This document shows, in pieces, positions 45,649 to 57,599 of a DNA stretch of 64,000 bases (position 1 is the first letter of the stretch; each line of letters begins with the position of its first letter). The translations under genes and the position numbers were made by a program. Below the pieces are notes generated by a model. The model saw nothing but the letters and a program-made list of their open reading frames with translations, did no database searches and was not told the origin of the DNA. The DNA comes from Rhododendron vialii. Its lineage: Eukaryota; Streptophyta; Magnoliopsida; Ericales; Ericaceae. Location: positions 21,697,001-21,761,000 of the forward strand of contig NC_080563.1 of NCBI RefSeq assembly GCF_030253575.1. Direction: 5' to 3'.

Positions 45649-48633
45649 ATGCTTGGTCGTCGGTCTTTGGAAACCGAACTCTTACCTCTTAATTTGGATT
45701 TAGATAGGAGACGTAGGGTTAACAAACAGACCAACTTAGTCACAATGGCAGATGATGCTGATGGAGCACTTGTGGTACCTAACCACCTCCCTCTCAACTC
45801 ACACTTTGCCCTCACAGCGTATACTACACCATCATGTGCACGACTACCGGCCATCACGGCTAACAACTATGAGATTAAGCCTGGTACTCTCCAAATGCTC
45901 CCTAAGTTTCAAGGGCAATCTCAAGAGAATCCATATCAACACATCACTGAATTTGAAGCCCTCAGTTCCACGCTTTTAATTCATAATTTTCCGATGGATG
46001 CATTGAGATTGATTTTGTTTCAATTCACTTTAATAGGGAATGCCAAACATTGGCTTAGTACTTTGCCAGCTAATTCTATAACATCTTGGACGCAAATGAG
46101 TGCGGCATTCCTTAAGAAATTCTTTCCCATAGGAAAAACACTCAGACTTCGGCAGGAGATTACCACTTTCCAACAAGCTGAGAATGAACAGTTCTATGAG
46201 GCTTGGGAGAGATATGGGGATCTCATTCGTAAGTGTCCGCACCATGACATACCTAAGTGGCAACTAGTATAGAGTTTTTATTCCGGGCTGCATCCGCAGC
46301 ATCGTGTGATGGTTGATGCCTCATGTGGAGGCTCTGTGATGGTTAAGAATGAAGAGGATGCCTGGCAGTTATTTGAAACTATGAGCGAAGGGTCCCTGCA
46401 AAATGTTTCTTTTGAGAGGAGAACTAAGTCAGTCATTACTGGTTCTGATAAGCCACGAGGTATGTATGAGATTAAACCATCTCATGACCTCCAATCTAAA
46501 GTAGATGCACTGACTGAGAAAGTTGAACAGCTTCTCACCAAGGAATTGGCCACCTCACAGCCTCCACCTTATCAGGAGGCATGTTCTTTATGTGCTAGTC
46601 CGGCCCATTATATTGTTGATTGTCCTGCAGCACCACAATTCCCTTTGTTTGTGCAAGAACAGGTTAATGCTGCACAAGGGTATGCCAATGCGCAGGGTTT
46701 CTCCAAACTGGGTAATGATCCTTTTTCCACTACTTATAATCAGGGATGGAGCAAACATCCCAATTTCTCATGGAAGACGGAGCACCAGGGTAATAGTTTC
46801 GCCCAGCAGCCTAGGCCATTCAACATGCAGTTTAACCCTGTGCCCTATCTCTCACAGAATCAGTAGCAAGCACATCCCTAATCCTTGCGGGATCCATCCT
46901 TTGAGGAAAAGGTGCTACAAGCACTTGATAGACTAAATGACACCCAACAGCAAGTGCGCACCAACACACAGTCCATCGCAAGGTTAGAGACCCAAGTGGG
47001 TCAAATAGCCAATGCACTCAATCGTAGAGACGAAGGTAGGTTGCCCAATCAGCCTGTCCAACCCCATGGAGGACAGTTTGTGGTTCATGACTCGCCTCCT
47101 GCTGATGCTAAGGTAATTATGACTTTGCGTAATAAGAGAGAGGTCGAAACCCGACCAGAGAAAGTGAAGCCGAAGGAGCATTTGGCTCCCTCCAACCCCG
47201 ATGACTTTGGGAAGGAGAGTTCGCAGAGTAAAGAGGGAACCCCTCCAGTCACACCTGCATCACCCACTTCTGTGTCAGCGGGCTCTAAGGTACCACCCTA
47301 TGTGCCTAAAGCCCCGTTCCCATCATGTTTGAATGCACCATCTCCCTTTCCTAAGAGAGGAGCATCTATGGAGGATATCCTTGAGGTTTTTAAGCAAGTC
47401 AAAGTAAACATTCCTCTCCTAGATGCGATCAAACAAGTCCCCACTTATGCTAAGTTTTTGAAGGACCTCTGTACTCAAAAGAGAAAATGTAAAACCAATG
47501 TATCGAAAAAGGTCCTTCTCACTGAGCAAGTGAGCTCAGTGTTCCAATCAATTGCTCCCCCTAAGTTACAAGATCCAGGCACCCCTACTATTTCCATAGG
47601 AATAGGGAACCATGTCATTGAGCGAGCATTGCTAGACTTAGGGGCTAGTGTCAATTTGATACCTTACTCGGTGTACGAACAATTGGGACTTGGGGAGTTG
47701 AAGCCCACGTCGGTTACCTTACAATTAGCTGATAGATCCATTAAGGTGCCACGTGGAGTAGTTGAGGACATTCTTGTTAAGGTTAATGATTTTTACTTTT
47801 CGGCTGATTTTATAGTCCTTGACACAGAACCAGTGCAAACCCTTAAACAAACTCCAGTTATTCTTGGTCGTCCCTTCTTGGCGACGGCTAATGCAAACAT
47901 TCATGTGAGGAGTGGGGAGATGGAGGTGACCTTTGGAAACATGACCCTTAAGTTTAATGTTTACAAGGCTGCAAAACCTTCTCCAGTGGAGGAAGACTGT
48001 TTTGCAGTTGATGTCGTAGAGAACTTAGTGGAGGAGGCATTGCCTTCTATTTTGACTGATGACCCATTGGCCACTTGTTTGGCTCATTTTGACTTTGAGA
48101 ATTTTGATATTGACCAGTCTATTGAGGAGGTTAACACTTTACTTGGTTCCACACATCAAATGGCCACCCCTCCTCGACAAATCAAAATTGAGCCTACACC
48201 CACTCTTGTGGGTGAACCGCCCACTCCTTTTGTAAGGTCCCCATTAGAACTTGGGCTAAAGCCTGTGCCGCCTAAATCTATGGCTTCATGTGCTGATTTG
48301 GTAGATGCTATTACAATAGATTATGGACCTACGGAGTGTACTCAAAGTTGGGGGGTAGGTGGTTCTTGCATAAACATCCATAGTTCCAAGGAAGAGATGG
48401 AGAGCAATGTGTCTTTTCCGGTCTTAATTTTTAGGGTGAGTTTTGAAACCTTGCCATTTAAACATTATTTTCCTTGGTATGATTTTATTCATATGGTGAC
48501 TATAGGAGCAATTCTAACTTGGTTATGTGACCCATCGTATTTCATTTTTATAGACGGGTTGGATAATATCTTTTGGAATGATCCATCTCGATTAAATTTT
48601 AAGAAGAGGATAAAACTGTTTTTAGACTGTTGA
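45649..48633 (+). pseudogene. gag-protease polyprotein of element C, with three in-frame stops
   Basis: Single frame of about 994 codons from ATG 45649 (MLGRRSLETEL; an alternative ATG is 45746, MADDADGALVV). The gag core has LPKFQGQSQENPYQHITEFE, AKHWLSTLP, FLKKFFPIGKT and FYEAWERYGDLIRKCPHH. Then comes a canonical zinc knuckle C-X2-C-X4-H-X4-C (CSLCASPAHYIVDC, about 46580). Later there is an aspartic protease with LLDLGASVNLIPYSVY (about 47625-47670), flap-like LQLADRSIKVPRGV, and VILGRPFL. The active site has DLG, as is usual in plant Athila/Tat proteases, rather than D-S/T-G. The frame ends at 48633 with no polymerase. In-frame stops at 46270 (TAG), 46864 (TAG) and 46879 (TAA) each fit a C-to-T change of a glutamine codon. 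The rest is undamaged. Confidence 0.88.
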
Positions 48634-50906
48634 GTGTGAGATGGATCGTGACAAGTTTAGGAGACTTTAAATCCATGGAGGATGAGATACCTCTAGTGTT
48701 TGCCGTGCTCGAACGGCTTCCAACGGTCTGGTATAGCCACCTTGTCAAAGCTATGTATGTAGTACTTAGGAGGTTGGGTCTGGCGGCAGGCGCGTAGTTA
48801 GCAGCGAGAAATCTGTCTGAACCATCAGACTTTAGTGTCCAGCTTGGCGGAGATTGCTTCATAAGCCGAGTGGTGGGTAAGGAATCTCGCAGCCCCAGAG
48901 GGAGTGACAGCCTATTAGATGACAGCACCACTTCTCAAGATATCGTTGAATCCTACGCATATTGCTCTTCCAACAAGTAGGGAACCACAGTCTTTGACAA
49001 GGGAGAAAAGTAGTACCCGTGTCTTTCGCGTGAAGAAAGTTGTGGATTTTAATTGTTGTTTATGTTTTTTATGCAATCTCTGGAGTTTTCTTTTCTTTTT
49101 GTTTAGTTTTTGTTTTGTCAGTTAGTTTTGTAATTTATTTTCATATCTTGTTTTGGTGGAGACTAACGCATTGCAGGTTGTTTCATTCAAGTTGGGGGGC
49201 CTCTCGGCCACCATATCTTTTCTGCTCTGCTTATTTCTCCACTCGAGGTGATATCCTTCCTCTTTCTTTCTTTCCATTGCCTTATTTCTTTTAGTTCCTT
49301 TGCAATCACTGAGGGCAGTGACTAGTTTAAGTTAGGGGGTGGGGCATACTTTGGATGCTTTCTTTAGTAGTTTGTTTAAAAACGAAAAAAAAATTGAGAA
49401 AACTGAAAATTAAAAAAATGGGAGTCTTTCTGCATGAGATTGTTGTCTGTTGTGCTCGCTTGTTGATTACTTGAGTATAAGCATGCTGCTATCATTTCGA
49501 TATCTCTTTGGCAGCGTGGTTTCACCGGCTAGACTGCTGGCACTTTTGTTTTAGCATTTTTGCACATTGCACGTCGGGCCTTGATTACTTGTGAGCTATG
49601 ATTTGACTGTTCTTAAAGGCTATGATTAGTGGAGACTTATGCCCGAGTGAGCTTTCGTGCCTTAGCTTTTTGTTGGAGTGGTGTCGAATAAACTCTTCGT
49701 TTGTCATGGAAAGAAACATTTGTTGTCAATCTCATTATCTTTGGTCGCCAAGTGTTGGACTTGAATGCATAACAATATCTCTTAGTTTTGGTTTGTCACA
49801 TGGATGTTACACCACCTGGGAGAGGATTACAGGCATTTTCTTGATATTTGGGCTAGTTTGTTCCTTTGTGTTCACATTTATCCCTCGCGAACCACATCGA
49901 GCCTTACAGATTTAGCTTTTTTTTGGTTAGCTCCACATTCCATATTGTGTTTGGAGAAATGCGAGAATGTAAAGGTTAATTTTTGGGTAGATTGTTGAAT
50001 TTTGCGGAGTATTGATGATGTCCCTTTAAAAAAAGAAAGAAAAGCAACATACAAAAAAAAAAGAGAAAAAGGGGCACCGATAATTTTAAAAAAGAGAGGA
50101 ATGGTTGCTTTGTAATTGAAAGATGTTGAAGGGTTAGAAGGAGAGATAAGGTGGAGTTGAATTAATGTTAGCGGGGTACACATTACACATATTTGCCCCA
50201 TTTAGTTGAAATACTCGCCTATTCTCTCACACTTGAATCTATTTTTATCCTAGCCTTGATACATTATCTCATCCCTAACGCTATAACCTTGCATAAAGTC
50301 CTGTTTGATCTTAGGAGTGTTGGGTTGAGGTTTGATTGGTGGAGAGTTCCAATACTTGACATTTTGTTCATGAGATTGTGTGTCCACTATATAAAGCGTT
50401 CTTTTCGTGTCATAGTGTGTGGAGTACTTTGCTTTCCATTTACGTAACCTCCAAACCACACACTCGAGAGTTCATAATGCACCTTGTTTCGAGTGATTTC
50501 ATTTGTGAGTGCATGACACGGTGAGAATTGAAGTCGAGACTCGGTCCAGAGAAAGCGGTTGGTTACTGTTCATATGAGATTGAGGCCCATATTCACACAC
50601 GCTAAACTTCAGTGCCACAGTTTATTTCTTGAATTGTTAGCACTTGGAACTAGGCATGCCTTTCTATATCTTTGTGGTAGCTTTGTGTCCTCTGCTTGAT
50701 ATGTTGATGAGTTGCATGACAGGCTATGTTCTTTGTGTTGAAAGGTTCCTCGTGTTTGTGGGTGTTCACTGCTGATAACCCTCGCACTTTTACGAGACTT
50801 CACTCGTCCTACCGGGGCCACCAGAGGGTTTAAAAGAACTTTCCATTTTATTTTATTTTTTTTTAGTTGTATTTTTATTTTCTTTGCTCGAGGACTAACA
50901 AAGTGT
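48634..50906 (+). other. Non-coding 3' region of element C where pol would be
   Basis: About 2.3 kb with no polymerase or integrase motif on either strand. T-rich with short frames of at most about 110 residues that have no recognisable domain. It ends in the polypurine tract. Confidence 0.75.
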
Positions 50907-50919
50907 AAGTTGGGGGGTG

Positions 50920-52026
50920 TGATAGGTGCTGAAAAGCACCCATTTAATCATTCTAATTTATGCCTTGTTAAGTCTATTTATATTGTTATTTAGAGGTAAG
51001 TGATGTGTTTCTTGTGCTTATAGATATTTGGAGGCTTGACATTTTAACGGGTTAAAGTGCAAACTTTAAGAAATTTAGAGACCAACTCATAGCATGTTCC
51101 AAAGTCTAAGGACCTAAGGTGTAATAACTCTATATTAGGGCCTGGCAAAGAAAAGTCAGCGGCGGCAATTACAAAAAGGACAAGAAAAAGGGTTTTTAAC
51201 ACAGTCGGCTGCGGCATTTTTTGGACGTGATCAGCGGCAGTTCTGGGCGCAGGGTTCTCGACCGGATCAGTGGATTTTCTAGCATTCCGACCATGATTTT
51301 ATCAATCCATATATCTACGGTTTCCATTCCCATGGCCGGCTAAACCCCTTGTCTAGGGAGAAGATGAAACTTCGCGCCAAGTAACCTCTTTTATGCATAA
51401 GTTTTGGTTTGTTTTTCGGATCGATTGTAAAACTCAGAATTCTTTTCGTTTCAATTGAATGAATTGATTTTAATTCTTTCCATCGATTGAGTATTTGTAT
51501 TCTAGATTTCAAATATCTAGTTTTGCAATGGTTTTCACTTATTGTGGTTGGAATTCTGAGATAGATTATGCTCGTAAGACGGATCGTGCCGTTAGATGGC
51601 CAAATCGTGCTATTGAGAGACGGTCCGTGCTATGGGATAGTCTATGCCTTTTAACAACCTGATTATTTTATTGACGATTATCGTTAGGATTTGCAAGCCT
51701 TAGCGATAATCCCTTTTGATTCGAATAAATAAACCTAACCTATGCATATTGTTGTTATGCGGTCGGAGTGGATTCCAAACCCTAGATATTTTCCTCCATC
51801 GTTTCTAAATCTTTTAATTAAATTGTTCTTTAGTTTAATTAGCTCTTCAAAACAATTCAACCAATCAATCTTTACTTTTCCGAATTAATCTAAAAGTTGA
51901 TCGAATTATAGTAACTTATCCAATTTGTCACTGCGGATCGACACTCGGTCTTGACCACTATTCTACGGAGTAGTAGTTAACTCCAAGCTTTTATAAATTT
52001 ATTTTTGACACGGAACAACGCGGTCA
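50920..52026 (+). repeat. 3' LTR of element C
   Basis: Same length and ends as the 5' LTR; about 98.3 % identical by eye count, mostly transitions. Confidence 0.95.
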
Positions 52027-52416
52027 GAAAACCTAAGGTATGTTGCATGAGGCTAAACAATAGTCTCCGCTCCGGTAATGAAAGGTTGTTTATACGAAGA
52101 TTCATGTGTGATATCGATTGTGGTTCTATTTTAGGGGTGTTTGGGAGCCTCTCTTTTGGGCATTTTGCATTTGTAATTTTAACTTTTTTGATTATGTGGT
52201 TAGAATGTGTCATATATTTTCTCTCTAAAGTGTTTGAGAGGTATGATGTACAATACATTCCATCGGTCTTTAATGTTAACCAAAATGGGTTTTGTCAAAA
52301 AGGCTTCTCGCCCTCTACTTTTGTGTTTTGTTCTTCGACATCAAAAAAAGAAAAGACATGGAATGCATTATGTTATGGGTGAGGACAACCAAACACACAT
52401 ACAGGTGGAAAAGTAA

Positions 52417-52787
52417 GGCCTAGTTTCCCGATATATATATACACACACACAACTTATCTATTTGTTTTGCCCTTATTCAATTTTTTTGTTGCATTTTTTA
52501 GTTTTGCAACAAGCTTTGTGGATTATTGGTTCGTCTCGACGAGGGAATCAAAAAAGTTTAAAAATTATGACTTTTACTTAAATATTTTTGGACACATCCA
52601 CGAAAAAAACTTTTTGTTGGATATTCTAAAATTTGGGTAGAAGTCATAATTTTTTATTTTTCTGATTTCTCCTGTCGAGACAAACTAATAATTCATAAAA
52701 ATTTAAAGCAAAACTAAAAAAATGTGAATTTTTTAATAAAGACACAAACAAAAGGTCAAATTGTCCTCTCTTTTTTGGAACTAGGCC
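52417..52787. mobile_element. PIF/Harbinger (Tourist-like) MITE
   Basis: Inverted ends GGCCTAGTTTCC and GGAACTAGGCC with perfect TAA duplications (52414-52416, 52788-52790). Inner arms match further (TTTTAGTTTTGC, GGTTCGTCTCGACGAGG). 371 bp, non-coding. Confidence 0.9.
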
Positions 52788-52888
52788 TAAATATGCAAAT
52801 GGAAAAAGTAGTAAACCAAAGGGAAATGACGGGATGTTGAGTGAGCGAGCATTATAATACAAAAAGTTGTGCTAAGATAAGTTGTAAA

Positions 52889-53592
52889 TAGTTATCTCTA
52901 ACCCGTGAATACATATCGCTCAACTCTCTCAACCCTGGCACCACATCTCCTCTTCTCCCTTCCCCTCCTCTGTGGGTTTCATACCCGTGTGTGGCGGGAG
53001 GGGAAGGCCATGGTACTATTCCGACTCCATTTCTTTGTTTGTTCTTTTTTTTTTTTCCTTCCGTCTCTCCAGATCAACGACTAGCCGTCTGATCTGTGAG
53101 AGTTTTGTCTCTTGTTTACGAGAAGAGTTGTTAGTTTCGTTTTTGGTTTAATTTTCAAATCGGGTTCTCTCAATAAAGATTGATTCACAACGATATCTGT
53201 GTTTCAGCGTTCTATCTTCTTTGGCAGAACAACTCGTAGTGGCTCGACAGATCTGTAATTCTTGAGAGTTCATTGGTGCATGTGTTTATTCTTGGTTGGA
53301 GTGCATTTGATCGTTTGGGTATTTGGTGTCTTTTGTCCTTAACTTTTCACTCTTTCTCATTTGAGACTCCTAATTAAATGTTATGCAGTTTAAAAGTATC
53401 GCTATTGCATCAGACTATGCTTGAATTATGATGAAATACATCAATTGACTTGTGATTTGCTCATTTTGTATTTGTTAGATGATTAGCTTGGCTTTTTCTA
53501 AGTTCTTTGTAATGATTTTCATTTTGTAAGCTAGTATCGTTGGGCGTTTAGTAATACAATCTTCTTACTTTTGAAAAAAAAAGAAGAAAGAG
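52889..53592 (+). mobile_element. Poly-A retroposon (5'-truncated LINE or processed transcript)
   Basis: Flanked by perfect 12-bp direct repeats GATAAGTTGTAA (52877-52888, 53593-53604) and ending in an A-rich tail (53573-53592). Long, variable-length duplications with a 3' A-tail indicate L1-type retroposition. The body has no long open frame and no domain I recognise, so it may be the 3' end of a LINE or a copy of a host 5'/3' UTR. Confidence 0.8.
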
Positions 53593-54106
53593 GATAAGTT
53601 GTAATACCAAAACAACCCAACCTTGCAATCCGACCCTGCGTGATTTGGTTATTATTTCACACAAAATCCTGAGTGATTTGCTCATGTTTCACCGGATCTT
53701 AAAGGCGGCTCTCAAAACCATATATGTTTGGCACGCAAACATATATGCTCTTAAAGTTTTTCTAGGTAAAATTAAGTACTACAAACAATTTTAGTAGAAA
53801 TTTGAAACGTGAATTAGAGCAGTTGTCCGGGCTCATCCGCCCTCAATCAGTCCTCCTCGGAGATGGGGGTCCATCATGGAAGAAATCATAATCAAAGTTT
53901 AAATAGCCCCAACAATATTAACCAGCTAGCTTAGAGGCTTTTATGATTATGAGGGGACACTTTGTGCCGAAGTAATAATATCTAGTGGTTAGTGAGGCCG
54001 AATAAAGGGTGCAGAAAGTAGTCAATTCTTTCGCACTCCGGCCAATAGACAGAGAATGACAACCATAGCCTTCAATTTCCCCACCAATAATTCTACAATA
54101 ATTATA

Positions 54107-55009
54107 GGGCAAATTTCAGTTTGACCCCTCGTGGTTTGGGCCGGGTGCGGATACACCCCTCCCCCTTTGAATATCACCACATAACACCCTGTGATTTGTG
54201 GACTGATATGCACAGTTAGAGTTCCCATCTAATTTAACGGGAGGTGTGATTCACTCGCCTATTTTGAGAGTGATTGTGAGTATGACAATAATTTTAAAAC
54301 AAAACACCCTAACCTATCCCCAAAATTACACAAGTGCCATCCTACCCACCTCCATCTTCTTCATCTAAACTGGTGTAAACCCAAACCCTTACCCCCATGG
54401 ACCAACATCCACACCACAACAGCCAGCAGCAACAGCGGTCGGGTAAAGAGAACCACACCACAACAGCCGCTTGATAAATCCTAAGCCATTAGGCAGAAGA
54501 CCGGTTCCACCCAGGAGAGCAACCGACGGGTAACCAAAACGCCCAAACATCTCCCCCACCTGTCGCCGAGATCCACCAAATTAACAAATTAATCTTGCAA
54601 TCCATCATTACACGCCAAGTCCAAAATTAGAGAACTCATTAATACTGCAAATCTATACCATGACACGCCATTATATGCCTAATTAATTCAGCTGTAACAA
54701 AAATATTCTCGTAAATTACAGTGAGCGCCAAGAATCTACGTAGTGATCTCAAATCAAGAGGTCAGTGGCCCGAGTACATTTCATATCGTTTAGCTCCGGC
54801 TACACCATCGTTCTTGTGGTGAACCGGGGACTGGGTATGACCATGGCGATGATGGTGATAATTTCCAGGACTCTGTTGGTGCCTCTGGGCCGTTTGCTTC
54901 TGCTTCGCGCTGGCTTTCAACTCCTTGGGAGAAACTTATCCCGAAGAGAGTGATCTGTTGAATTCAAGAAATTGAGACAGTGGTGTGGAACGGAGAAGCA
55001 GACTGAGTT

Positions 55010-55055
<46 letters not shown>

Positions 55056-55235
55056 GGGGTAGTGGTGGGATGAGGAAGAAGACAAGGGCATTATAATCAT
55101 TTTACAAGTTCTGTTAACAGAGTTAGATGTGCACATCAGTCCATAAACCACTGGGTGTTATGTGATGATATTCAAAGGGAGAGGGGTGTATCCGCACCCG
55201 GTCCAAACCATGAGGCGTCAAACTGAAATTTTTCC
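54107..55235. mobile_element. Long-TIR MULE, non-autonomous
   Basis: Inverted ends of about 110 bp (GGGCAAATTTCAGTTTGACC against GGAAAAATTTCAGTTTGACG, continuing through CCGGGTGCGGATACACCCCT). The flanks carry the perfect 9-bp duplication ATAATTATA (54098-54106, 55236-55244). 1129 bp. The middle has CCACACCACAACAGCC-like sequence and a (GA)n repeat at 55013-55052. No transposase. Host sequence may have been captured in the middle, but I cannot identify any. Confidence 0.92.
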
Positions 55236-55245
55236 ATAATTATAA

Positions 55246-55387
55246 CACCACACTCATTTACATACTCATTTACACACCCCCACTCATAATAAGAGTGAGG
55301 TCCACACACACTAGGTGTATAGTGTGTACGGACTCAATTCCTATTGTGAGGGTGGATGTGTGATTGAGTGTGTGAATGAGTGTGGTG
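55246..55387. mobile_element. Short palindromic MITE, ACCACACTCATT family, copy 3
   Basis: Ends CACCACACTCATTTAC and, in reverse, CACCACACTCATTCACAC, with a second inverted layer inside. It begins one base after the target duplication of the MULE at 54107-55235. Confidence 0.7.
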
Positions 55388-55743
55388 ATAGAAGGACTTT
55401 TTGCCCACGATAGATGGTAAAAAAAAATCCCAAAATTCGAACACGCGGGAAACATGTCCAAAGTTTATTAGTACTCCAGTAATTAGTCCACCCCGCCTAC
55501 GCCTAGAAAGAGATCGAGGTCGATCGAGTTGTCTAGAAATAGGGCATTCCCCCACATTTTGTGGGGACAAATAGACAGATTCCAAGGGCGATTTTAGATA
55601 AAGAGAAATATTATAGAGATCGAGATGTCGCACTTGATTCTTGCTCTAGTTGCGGTAAAGATTTCCTGCCAAGGTTTCTTTCCTATTGTTAGAATTGATT
55701 CTTCCACTGTTTCTTTCCTACTGTTAAGCTAGTATTGTACTTA

Positions 55744-56017
55744 CTCCCTCCGTCTCAATTTAAATATCCACTACAATTCTGCGTGTCATTTTCAATACCT
55801 TAGAGCATCCATATTGGAATAAGCAAAACAAAAAATTGTTAAAGTTAGCAATGCTTGATCAAAAAAGTGCTCACACTGGAATAACCAAACCTAGCAATCT
55901 CTTAACAACTCATCAAATTTTAGTTCTTCAATAATCAAAGCTAGCAATATTTTGTCAATAACCAAATTTTATATCTCAATCAACTACACCAACATTACAC
56001 AAAAACATTCTCTCTTC

Positions 56018-56059
<42 letters not shown>

Positions 56060-56778
56060 AATGTTTTCAAAAAATAATTTTAAAAAACTGTAACTTTCAG
56101 ATTTTTTTCAAAAAATTTTAAAAACTGTAAGTAAATAAAGTGTGTTTTTCAAAAATCTATTTTTGGAAATTTCAAAACTCTTTTATAGAAAACTATTTTT
56201 TACACAAAATCTGTTTTTTTAAAACTGTATTTATAGTTTTTAAAATTTCAAAACTATTTGTGTAAATATAATTCTTTCAAAATTTCTTAAAATTGTATTT
56301 ACAGTTTTTAAGTGAACAAAGTATGTGTTTTTGAAAAACTGTTTTTTATTTCAAAAACTAATTTTTTTTTAACTGTTTATAACATAAACTGTTTTTTTTT
56401 CCTTCAAAAATTGCTTTTTCAAAAAATATCCATGAAATGAAGGAAAAAAGTTTGGAGAGACCATTGGTTTTGATTATAGGCAAAAAATAACCAATGTGAG
56501 ATTTGACATTGCTAACTTTAGCAACCTTTAAATGGATAATCAAAAGCTGATGTGGCATGTTTTGATTATTCATATTTGCTTATTCAACTGCTGATACTCT
56601 TATATCTCTCGACATATATTATGTTTTATATTTTTAAAATCATTGTTTTATAAAAATAATTGAGATCTATCAAACAAGATCTTTATTGCATATTTTTAGC
56701 AACATAGATTGAGAGATATGAACAATTGAAAATGGCACACAAAACCATAATGGACACTTAAAATTAGGACAAAAGAAG
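55744..56778. mobile_element. Stowaway-like MITE split by another MITE
   Basis: The left end CTCCCTCCGTCTCAA follows TA, the Stowaway signature; the right end is worn (GGACAAAAGAAG, then TA). Without the nested insertion at 55803-56599 it is about 235 bp. It shares GAGATCTATCAAACAAGATC and AATGGCACACAAAACC with the remnant near 38230-38443. Confidence 0.75.
55803..56599. mobile_element. PIF/Harbinger-like MITE nested in the Stowaway element
   Basis: Inverted ends GAGCATCCATATTGGAATAAG and GATACTC..., matching over about 26 bp with mismatches, and perfect TTA duplications (55800-55802, 56600-56602). It contains a (CT)n run and many AAAACTGT motifs. It is related to the elements at 60569 and 61078. 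Confidence 0.88.
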
Positions 56779-56879
56779 TATGTATTAGTGCAATAAATAT
56801 TTGAGAAATTACGGAGAGAACTTTTGGAGCATTAAAAATGAAGCAAAGAGAAGTAGGCAACAAGTTTTGAACCTATGAC

Positions 56880-57355
56880 TAGGAGTGATACCGATCCGGT
56901 TTGGGACCGAACCGGATATTCGGTTTGGAGAAGTTACAAACCGGAACCGGTCAAAACTAATCCGGTCCAATTTCATTCAGTTTATCCAATTTCGGTTCAG
57001 TTTCACCGGTTTGGTCGGTTTCCATTATGAGCAACCCCAAACAAAACCACCACTACAGTAGTAAGAGCTGGTCTCTAAGACACAGAGAGAGAGAGAGGAA
57101 ACCTTGGTGGTCGTCTACGGTCTACATCCCGTCGCCACTTCGCCGCACCGCATCAACAGTCAACGCCGACACCGAGCTCCATAACAGATCAGACCAGAGT
57201 TTGGGGGTTTCAAACAAAACTAAAAATTAACAGAGAGATGGACGTGGGAAAGGAATGACGAGAGAGAGAAAGAGAGCTAGAGAGAGAATTAGTTTAAAAA
57301 CTCCAGTTTAGTCCGATTTTCTGGTCCGGTTCATTCGATTTCAATAACAGTCCTA
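56880..57355. mobile_element. hAT-like non-autonomous element with CCGGT repeats
   Basis: Ends TAGGAGTGAT and (reverse) TAGGACTGTT, with 8-bp flanks CCTATGAC and CCTGTTAC (6 of 8). Subterminal sequence is rich in CCGGTTTGG and CCGGTCC repeats. An ORF of 67 residues inside has no domain. Confidence 0.65.
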
Positions 57356-57424
57356 CCTGTTACCACCCATATAATGCACCAATTTGTTGCCACCAAACCA
57401 TGAATCAATCGCTTAACACCACTA

Positions 57425-57526
57425 AATACATTGAGCGGTTCAGATTATCAAAATTCGATCGGAAAATGAGAGAAATGAGGAGGTCCACATTTTAACTAAA
57501 ATGCAAACCACCTCATTTGAGACTGA
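57425..57526. mobile_element. Half copy of the palindromic MULE-MITE at 38538
   Basis: Shares ACATTGA-CGGTTCAGAT, ATCAAAATT, GGAGGTCC and CCTCATTTGA in the same order as the right arm of the element at 38538-42904. Only one arm is present. Confidence 0.7.
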
Positions 57527-57599
57527 CTATATGTATGTATGTACACATACATACACCATGCCTACATTGAATCTGCCTTTGCTTCCCACTTTGTGTGTG

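Larger units (their letters stand above)
44264..52026 (+). mobile_element. Complete non-autonomous gypsy retrotransposon (element C), gag-protease only
   Basis: Two LTRs of exactly 1107 bp (44264-45370, 50920-52026) enclose 5.5 kb, with perfect 5-bp duplications GAAAA on both sides (44259-44263, 52027-52031). The primer site TGGCGCCGTTGCCGGGGA starts at 45376; this block is known from Athila/Tat elements. The polypurine tract AAGTTGGGGGGTG is at 50907-50919. By eye the LTRs differ at about 19 positions (about 1.7 %), all substitutions, so insertion is fairly recent. The only gene is gag-pro. Reverse transcriptase, RNase H and integrase are absent and 2.3 kb of non-coding sequence stands in their place. 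Confidence 0.95.

Noticed and set aside
48634..50919. Possible env-like or pol gene after the element C protease
   Set aside because: Checked for reverse transcriptase, integrase and membrane-protein patterns; only short frames without motifs.
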